NCBI RefSeq assembly: GCF_000231385.2
Contig: NC_018515.1
Span: 2,810,501 to 2,874,500, forward strand
Source of the DNA: Desulfosporosinus meridiei DSM 13257
Lineage (GTDB): Bacteria; Bacillota; Desulfitobacteriia; Desulfitobacteriales; Desulfitobacteriaceae
Direction of reading: 5' to 3'
Length of the DNA stretch: 64,000 bases
The position numbers and the translations under genes are program-made. The notes below the pieces were generated by a model that had not been told where the DNA came from, made no database searches, and saw only the letters and a list, made by a program, of their open reading frames with translations. This document shows, one piece after another, positions 59,054 to 64,000 of the stretch; position 1 is the stretch's first letter, and each line of letters starts with the position of its first letter.

Positions 59054-59560
59054 TTACGTTTTAAAAACTAATACTTTGCCTTCCTCTCGCAAGGCTAGAA
59101 CATTTTTATTAATATCATTACTCTGAATTGAAGACAACATCTGACTGATCTTTTCTTCCTGATATACCTGTTCATCTTCTGGCAAATATAATTCATCATA
59201 AATTAATTCCAGCTTGTACTTCCTTTTGATAAGCTCAACAATTAATCCTACCTCCCGCTGAGACATACTGTCAACATCTCTGGTCACAGTAATGACACAG
59301 ACTGACTCCTCGCTTCTACAAACCACATCAAAAACTCGCATTTTTTGACCTTCTAAGTGATGGAAGAATTCCAAGGCAGGTGCTAATAAATCCTGGAGAG
59401 ACTTAACCTTTTGAGGTTGGGAAACCAGGAACGTGAACTTTAGTGCATGTTCTTCTCTCCAATAGTGAACTGATCCCACCTCGTTATATCTCATGAGTAT
59501 TGAAGTAAGCAGACCGACTCCGTCTTGCAAACGCCCTCCATCTTTATAAGTACTAAACAT
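59054..59560 (-). CDS. Conserved hypothetical protein between rny and ymdB
   Basis: A 168-residue soluble protein of mixed alpha/beta character (SVHYWREEHALKFTFLVSQP, VVCRSEESVCVITVTRDVD, SQREVGLIVELIKRKYKLEL). There are no membrane segments, and no family is recognised. It overlaps the 65-residue ORF upstream by eight bases. Its position inside the rny-ymdB cluster suggests a clade-specific insertion linked to RNA metabolism, but this is only guilt by association. Confidence 0.6.
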   Translation of the reverse strand: MFSTYKDGGRLQDGVGLLTSILMRYNEVGSVHYWREEHALKFTFLVSQPQKVKSLQDLLAPALEFFHHLEGQKMRVFDVVCRSEESVCVITVTRDVDSMSQREVGLIVELIKRKYKLELIYDELYLPEDEQVYQEEKISQMLSSIQSNDINKNVLALREEGKVLVFKT

Positions 59561-59750
59561 TCTCGATTTCAGCCCTCTCTATACGCTGTCCTAACATGCT
59601 TATTATTCGGCATCGTTCAACAATCTCCTGCACAATCAACGCATATTTAAGCTGGTCATTTATGGGATTAGCCCTAGAAACTAAGGCCTTAAGCCTTAGA
59701 CCTTGGCTCCTAATAACAATCAGGCGACCAATGGTCGCCTGATTGTTCAT
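59553..59750 (-). CDS. Short ORF after rny (65 residues), uncertain
   Basis: A 65-codon frame starting 13 bases after rny. The peptide begins MNNQATIGRLIVIRSQGL and is basic and helical. There is no ribosome site before the ATG. The first 11 codons form a near-perfect 16-bp palindrome (59715-59747) that would fold as a hairpin in mRNA. It overlaps the next gene by eight bases. It might be translated by coupling, or might be non-coding sequence with a hairpin at the end of rny. Confidence 0.4.
   Translation of the reverse strand: MNNQATIGRLIVIRSQGLRLKALVSRANPINDQLKYALIVQEIVERCRIISMLGQRIERAEIENV
59715..59747. repeat. 33-base near-perfect palindrome after rny
   Basis: Arms AACAATCAGGCGACCA and TGGTCGCCTGATTGTT with a single central base. 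It sits right after the rny stop and spans the start of a short ORF. There is no T-run on the minus strand. It may be a processing or stabilising hairpin. Confidence 0.6.
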
Positions 59751-59762
59751 TTTGTATAATAA

Positions 59763-61310
59763 TTACTTTGCAAAATCTACAGCCCGAGTTTCCCGAATAA
59801 CAACTACTTTTATTTGTCCCGGATATTCAAGTTCTTCCTCAATCCGCTTACTGATCTCTCGTGCAACACGCGGAGCCAACACATCGTCAATTTTATCTGG
59901 TTTAACGATAATGCGAACTTCACGTCCTGCTTGAATGGCAAAACATTTTTCTACCCCTTCGAAACTCTCAGCAATTTCTTCAAGCTTTTGCAGGCGTTTG
60001 ATATAGGTTTCCAAAGTTTCTCTGCGCGCTCCAGGACGCGCTGCTGAAACTGCATCTGCCGCTGCCACAAGTACTGCAACAATCGTCTTTGGCTCTACAT
60101 CATTATGATGAGCTTCGATAGCATGGGTTACTTCGGTGGACTCCTTGTATTTTTTGACCAAGTCAACACCGATTTGAACGTGTGTACCTTCCATATCATG
60201 GTCAACTGCCTTACCTATGTCATGGAGCAGACCCGCACGTTTTGCAAGCTGAATATCAACTCCCAACTCAGCAGCCATTAAGCCGGCTAAATGGGATACT
60301 TCTGTCGAGTGTTTTAGGACATTTTGTCCATAACTTGTACGGAACTTAAGTCGGCCCAGCAAACGAATCAATTCAGGATGCAATCCATGTACTCCTGTTT
60401 CAAAAGTCGCCTGCTCTCCTTCTTCTCTAATCTTTTGGTCAACTTCCTTCTGAGCCTTCTCTACCATCTCTTCGATCCTTGCCGGATGTATACGACCATC
60501 TGCTATGAGTTTCTCAAGAGCAATACGCGCAACCTCTCTGCGAATTGGATCAAAGCCCGATAGTATGACAGCCTCAGGAGTATCATCAATGATAAGATCA
60601 ATCCCCGTAAGGGTTTCAATGGTACGGATATTACGTCCCTCACGACCAATAATCCGACCTTTCATTTCGTCGCTCGGCAATGCTACAACAGATACTGTTG
60701 TTTCAGCAACATGATCAGCTGCGCATCGCTGTATTGCTAAGGCAATAATATTTTTTGCCCTTTTCTCAGCTTCTTCCTTTGCACGAGTTTCAATTTCCTT
60801 AATTAGAATCGCCGATTCATAGCGAACGTCTTCTTCTACACGTTTAAGCAACAACTGTTTAGCCTCTTCCGAGGTCATACCAGATAAACGTTCTAGTTCC
60901 GCCTGTTCCTTACCTACAATCTGAGTCAACTCTTCTTTAAGTTGTTCTACTTCACTATCTTTGCGGTGTAGGTTTTCCTCTTTGCGTTCCAGTGATTCGA
61001 TTTTCCGATCTAGACTCTCCTCTTTTTGAAGCAAGCGTCGTTCTAGCCGTTGAAGTTCGTTGCGCCGTTCCCGGGTTTCCTTTTCAACCTCATTGCGAAT
61101 GTGCATAACTTCTTCTTTAGCTGCAACCACGGACTCCCTTTTCTTGCTTTCAGCTGCCGCATGGGCATTTTCAACAATCCGTTTTGCTTCCTCTTCTGCG
61201 GAACCTATACTCTTTTCAGCAGTATTCTTGCGGAAAAGCCAACCCGCAAAGATACCTAAACCTAATCCCACTAGAACCGAGACCAACCCTGTGATAATTA
61301 GTTCGATCAT
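59763..61310 (-). CDS. rny: Ribonuclease Y
   Basis: A membrane-anchored endoribonuclease that initiates mRNA decay, 515 residues. It has an N-terminal helix ([23 protein letters not shown]), a long coiled coil (about 30-190), a KH domain ([19 protein letters not shown]) and an HD domain ([30 protein letters not shown]). The longest frame starts at GTG 61322 next to AAGGAG; the ATG at 61310 has the better spacing and I use it. The leader contains a terminator (61359-61384), possibly for attenuation. Confidence 0.96.
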   Translation of the reverse strand: MIELIITGLVSVLVGLGLGIFAGWLFRKNTAEKSIGSAEEEAKRIVENAHAAAESKKRESVVAAKEEVMHIRNEVEKETRERRNELQRLERRLLQKEESLDRKIESLERKEENLHRKDSEVEQLKEELTQIVGKEQAELERLSGMTSEEAKQLLLKRVEEDVRYESAILIKEIETRAKEEAEKRAKNIIALAIQRCAADHVAETTVSVVALPSDEMKGRIIGREGRNIRTIETLTGIDLIIDDTPEAVILSGFDPIRREVARIALEKLIADGRIHPARIEEMVEKAQKEVDQKIREEGEQATFETGVHGLHPELIRLLGRLKFRTSYGQNVLKHSTEVSHLAGLMAAELGVDIQLAKRAGLLHDIGKAVDHDMEGTHVQIGVDLVKKYKESTEVTHAIEAHHNDVEPKTIVAVLVAAADAVSAARPGARRETLETYIKRLQKLEEIAESFEGVEKCFAIQAGREVRIIVKPDKIDDVLAPRVAREISKRIEEELEYPGQIKVVVIRETRAVDFAK

Positions 61311-61358
61311 ACGTCTAAACACCTCCTTTTGTTTAAATTTTCAACTCTATTATTACAT

Positions 61359-61384
61359 AAAAAAAACTGGTTTCCAAAACCAGT
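61359..61384 (-). terminator. Intrinsic terminator in the rny leader
   Basis: ACTGGTTT/AAACCAGT with a three-base loop followed by at least seven T residues on the minus strand, 49 bases before the rny start. The recX terminator is about 150 bases upstream, so this second one is likely an attenuator or the end of a short RNA. Confidence 0.75.
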
Positions 61385-61506
61385 CACTCTAAGCATAACC
61401 TTTAAAACAGGCGTTTCTCCTGTTTCCTACAACTCTCGCTCGCTAGTCAAAAAACCTTATTTTAGCTAACTACAACGAAATCTATAAGAAAACCTTTAAA
61501 GGTTAA

Positions 61507-61536
61507 ATCTTAACAGAGACAGGTCTCTGTTAAGAT
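61507..61536 (-). terminator. Terminator of recX
   Basis: A perfect 14-bp stem (ATCTTAACAGAGAC/GTCTCTGTTAAGAT) with a two-base centre, 50 bases past the recX stop. Confidence 0.75.
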
Positions 61537-61585
61537 TTTAATATCATTTGCAGTTAATGTCAAGCTTGTCCTAAATAGGTCAATT

Positions 61586-62116
61586 CTATACACTGCTGTC
61601 TTCTCTCGCATTTCCGATTTGAGTAATGACACTGCGCACCGTGTCTGTGGGGTAACCTCTCTGAACAAGCTTGCGAGTTACTTTTTGTCTAACCCATAGT
61701 TCGCGGGGGATTGTTCTTTTGGCATTGTCTGCCGCATACTTCGATTCCCACCGTTTCTCTTCTTGTGCATACCAGCGTTCCGCCAGCGACAAGCACTGCT
61801 CATACTCATTATTACTGGAATACGTTGTTTTTAAGGCCTGTTCGATCAGTTCCGATTCAATCCCTCGATTTTGCATATCTTGTTGAACCCGCCGCCGAGA
61901 ATAACGCTTAAGTCGACTTTCCGAATACATTAACGCTAACTCTCGATCATTAACATAGCCCCATTCAAGAATTCTTTCTAGAACAGCCTTAATTTCCGAG
62001 CTTTCATAGCCTTTCTCAATCAGACGGGTTTCTAATTCATGGTAAGTAAGAAGCCGACGGGATAATGAGTCAAGAGCACTTTCCATTACGCTTTTACGAG
62101 GTTTAGAACTCTTCAA
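61586..62116 (-). CDS. recX: RecX recombination regulator
   Basis: A 176-residue all-helical protein that modulates RecA filaments. The three helical repeats include [57 protein letters not shown] and [16 protein letters not shown]. The longest frame begins with TTG at 62116, overlapping recA by 14 bases; an internal ATG at 62089 is an alternative, but neither has a good ribosome site, consistent with translation coupled to recA. Confidence 0.92.
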   Translation of the reverse strand: MKSSKPRKSVMESALDSLSRRLLTYHELETRLIEKGYESSEIKAVLERILEWGYVNDRELALMYSESRLKRYSRRRVQQDMQNRGIESELIEQALKTTYSSNNEYEQCLSLAERWYAQEEKRWESKYAADNAKRTIPRELWVRQKVTRKLVQRGYPTDTVRSVITQIGNAREDSSV

Positions 62117-63140
62117 ACGTGTCTGCCTCTTTATCAGCGGTAGCTGCTACTGGCATTAAGTTAGCGCGAATCCGTTGTTCTAGCTCAAGAGCTATTTCCG
62201 GATGTTGTTTAAGGTGCTCCTTGACATTCTCACGTCCCTGCCCCAACCGCTCTCCATTATAGGAATACCAGGCACCTGACTTGGCGATTATCTCCATCTC
62301 TGTTCCGATATCGACAATACTTCCTTCACGTGAAATACCTTCACCATACATAATGTCAAAATCAGCTTGTTTAAAAGGAGGGGCAACCTTATTCTTGACC
62401 ACTTTTACCCGGGTCTTATTACCAATTACATCCTGACCTGACTTTATGGCTTCTTGACGACGTATATCCATCCGAATTGAGGCATAAAACTTGAGAGCAC
62501 GCCCACCGGTTGTGGTTTCCGGGCTACCAAACATTACTCCGATCTTTTCACGGATTTGATTAATAAACACAACACAAGTATTACTCTTGCTGATTGATCC
62601 GGTCAGCTTCCGCAAGGCCTGAGACATTAGTCGAGCATGCAAGCCGACATGGTTGTCCCCCATTTCGCCTTCGATCTCGGCTCGCGGCACTAAAGCAGCA
62701 ACAGAGTCAACCACGACTACATCGACGGCAGCACTGCGCACAAGAGCTTCACAGATTTCTAAGCCCTGTTCCCCTGTATCAGGCTGGGCAACAAGCAAGT
62801 CATCAATATTAACCCCTAATGCTTTAGCATATACCGGATCAAGGGCATGCTCTGCATCTATAAATGCAGCTGCTCCCCCCAATTTCTGCGCCTCCGCAAT
62901 AATATGAAGGGCTACTGTAGTTTTTCCTGAAGACTCCGGTCCGTAGATTTCGATAATCCTCCCTCTAGGCACCCCTCCAACTCCTAAGGCCAGGTCAATT
63001 GCCAAAGAACCTGTCGGAATAATATCAATCATCCTATCTGTCGAGGACTCTCCCAGTTTCATAATCGAACCTTTGCCGAATTGCTTTTCAATCTGAGCAA
63101 GAGCAATATCAAGTGCCTTGAGCTTATTCGTTTCGGCCAT
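62103..63140 (-). CDS. recA: RecA recombinase
   Basis: A 345-residue recombinase and SOS co-protease. Walker [10 protein letters not shown] (about 66-74), [43 protein letters not shown] and [10 protein letters not shown] are all intact. TAAGGAGGATTAAGA precedes the ATG. A consensus promoter with an overlapping LexA-type site lies upstream (63192-63241), so SOS induction is expected. recX is co-transcribed. Confidence 0.98.
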   Translation of the reverse strand: MAETNKLKALDIALAQIEKQFGKGSIMKLGESSTDRMIDIIPTGSLAIDLALGVGGVPRGRIIEIYGPESSGKTTVALHIIAEAQKLGGAAAFIDAEHALDPVYAKALGVNIDDLLVAQPDTGEQGLEICEALVRSAAVDVVVVDSVAALVPRAEIEGEMGDNHVGLHARLMSQALRKLTGSISKSNTCVVFINQIREKIGVMFGSPETTTGGRALKFYASIRMDIRRQEAIKSGQDVIGNKTRVKVVKNKVAPPFKQADFDIMYGEGISREGSIVDIGTEMEIIAKSGAWYSYNGERLGQGRENVKEHLKQHPEIALELEQRIRANLMPVAATADKEADTFEEF

Positions 63141-63191
63141 TCTTAATCCTCCTTATCCTTCTCATATGCCTTAGCATTTTGTCACATTAGC

Positions 63192-63205
63192 AAAACATCT
63201 GTTCG
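63192..63205 (-). promoter_or_regulatory. LexA (SOS) box of recA
   Basis: Minus strand CGAACAGATGTTTT matches the Gram-positive GAAC-N4-GTTC type except at one position (GTTT). It lies just after the -10 box, where binding would block transcription. Confidence 0.7.
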
Positions 63206-63211
63206 GTTCTT

Positions 63212-63241
63212 ATTATAGATGTCCTCCTCAATACTTGTCAA
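63212..63241 (-). promoter_or_regulatory. recA promoter
   Basis: Minus strand TTGACA (63241-63236) and TATAAT (63217-63212), both consensus, with 18-base spacing. A LexA-type site follows. Confidence 0.85.
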
Positions 63242-63283
63242 TTTGTTTATGAAACTCTTATAAAGCCTTTTGCTTAATTACAC

Positions 63284-63312
63284 AAAAAGCTAACCACAAC
63301 GGTTAGCTTTTT
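63284..63312 (-). terminator. Terminator of the DEAD-box helicase gene
   Basis: AAAAAGCTAACC/GGTTAGCTTTTT with a five-base loop, just past the helicase stop on the minus strand. Confidence 0.85.
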
Positions 63313-63330
63313 AGCTTAGTCTAAATTACA

Positions 63331-64000
63331 TCAAAAATTTTCACGTGCTTTAGCTGGTTCGACGCTCACTTTGCGACCTTTAATCATAGTCTGATGCATA
63401 CAACTCTGGACTCTAGAAGCATATTTTTCAGGAATTTCTACAAAGGTAAATTTATCATATATATTTATTATTCCAATACTGTTTCCAGAGATCCCGCTTT
63501 GATCTGCAATCCAGCGGATAATATCCTGAGGCCGGACTTGTTGAACTCTTCCGATGTTTATAAAAAAGCGCACCATACCTGCAGATGCTCCCGTGTTCGC
63601 AAAGAGCTGTTCGTCTGAGTCTTTGCCTTCAACAAGTTCATCGACATTTGCTCCTTCTATGGCATATTTTAAGGCAGCAGCCGCTACATCCATAGAATCA
63701 TATTCCTGGAGCAAGTCCCCAACAATTGCACGGTAGTTTCCCAGTCGATTGCTTTGCATTAACTTAATCAACTGCATTTTGATATTTTCAGCTTGACGCT
63801 CACTAATATCCGCCAAGGAAGGCAGCTCCTGCCGTTTAATCCTGGTCTTAATGAGATTTTCGATTAGGCGAAGCTGGCGATATTCTTTGGGGGATATTAA
63901 GGTTATTGCTTGCCCCTTACGGCCAATTCGCCCGGTTCGTCCAATTCGATGCACATAGGACACCGGATCTTGTGGAATATCAAAGTTGATAACATGAGTC
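63331..64000 (-). CDS. DEAD-box RNA helicase, C-terminal part
   Basis: The gene runs off the right edge. The visible part includes the end of the RecA-2 domain ([22 protein letters not shown], helicase motif VI), and then a DbpA-type RNA-binding domain (about the last 80 residues: [40 protein letters not shown]). The frame remains open through position 64000 with no start in sight; the ATG at 63963 is internal. CshA/DeaD-like enzymes remodel RNA during ribosome assembly, cold adaptation and mRNA decay. Upstream of recA by about 190 bases. Confidence 0.9.
   Translation of the reverse strand, partial: THVINFDIPQDPVSYVHRIGRTGRIGRKGQAITLISPKEYRQLRLIENLIKTRIKRQELPSLADISERQAENIKMQLIKLMQSNRLGNYRAIVGDLLQEYDSMDVAAAALKYAIEGANVDELVEGKDSDEQLFANTGASAGMVRFFINIGRVQQVRPQDIIRWIADQSGISGNSIGIINIYDKFTFVEIPEKYASRVQSCMHQTMIKGRKVSVEPAKARENF

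Overview
The window looks like chromosome from a low-GC, endospore-forming, anaerobic Firmicute, most likely a sulfate-reducing Peptococcaceae of the Desulfosporosinus/Desulfitobacterium type. This is inferred from protein families and was not confirmed by any search. The evidence is spoVS-ymdB-rny-recX-recA in the usual sporulator order, a fused iron-sulfur lactate-oxidation subunit (LutB/LldH type), futalosine-pathway mqnA together with menG, rubredoxin, FeoABC iron uptake, and strong AGGAGG ribosome sites with many TTG and GTG starts. No rRNA, tRNA, CRISPR array, complete prophage or intact transposase was seen.

Layout. 1-12 kb: housekeeping and metabolism (HD hydrolase, TPR protein, PepF, PheA, ThrC, nucleoside kinase, tautomerase, GIY-YIG, MqnA, FAH hydrolase, endonuclease III, HD-GYP). 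12-20 kb: TauE-type permease, an envelope operon (glutamate-rich membrane protein, PRC-barrel protein, VanW), a GGDEF cyclase, an IMPACT protein, a thioesterase, a CBS protein and MenG. 20-22 kb: a PadR-controlled MFS exporter. 21.9-23.0 kb: a 1.1-kb scrap yard with a DUF3102 remnant, two copies of a long palindrome and a 28-bp hairpin. 23-26.6 kb: a FadR-like TetR regulator and feoA-feoB-feoC behind a Fur-like site. 26.8-29.9 kb: a TPP riboswitch and a four-gene thiamine/precursor ABC importer. 30-38 kb: small regulatory and hypothetical genes, ComFB, a Crp/Fnr regulator, a Ski2-type helicase and rubredoxin. 38-44 kb: a HAD protein, the lactate-utilisation pair behind a FadR/LldR-type operator, and two microproteins. 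44-55 kb: a short squalene-hopene-cyclase-like protein, a GNAT, a sensor kinase, a P1 peptidase, glycerate kinase and GuaB. 55-64 kb: PHP, M19 dipeptidase, SpoVS, YmdB, RNase Y, RecX, RecA and the C-terminal part of a DEAD-box RNA helicase.

Themes. Nucleotide second-messenger and RNA turnover enzymes recur: GGDEF, HD-GYP, ComFB, YmdB, RNase Y, PHP and several small HD hydrolases. The least explained items are: (1) a dispersed two-hairpin repeat present in three intergenic copies with compensatory stem changes (12943-13018, 23678-23766, 38161-38240); (2) structured RNA candidates at 39176-39320 and in the rny leader at 61359-61504; (3) a hairpin whose arm abuts the ribosome site of a zinc-ribbon gene (31692-31751); (4) a 30-residue tyrosine-rich microprotein with its own -10 box, ribosome site and terminator (42836-43064). 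Five small genes are too short for ordinary gene calling (48, 51, 39, 30 and 53 residues), and rubredoxin (53 residues) is also short.
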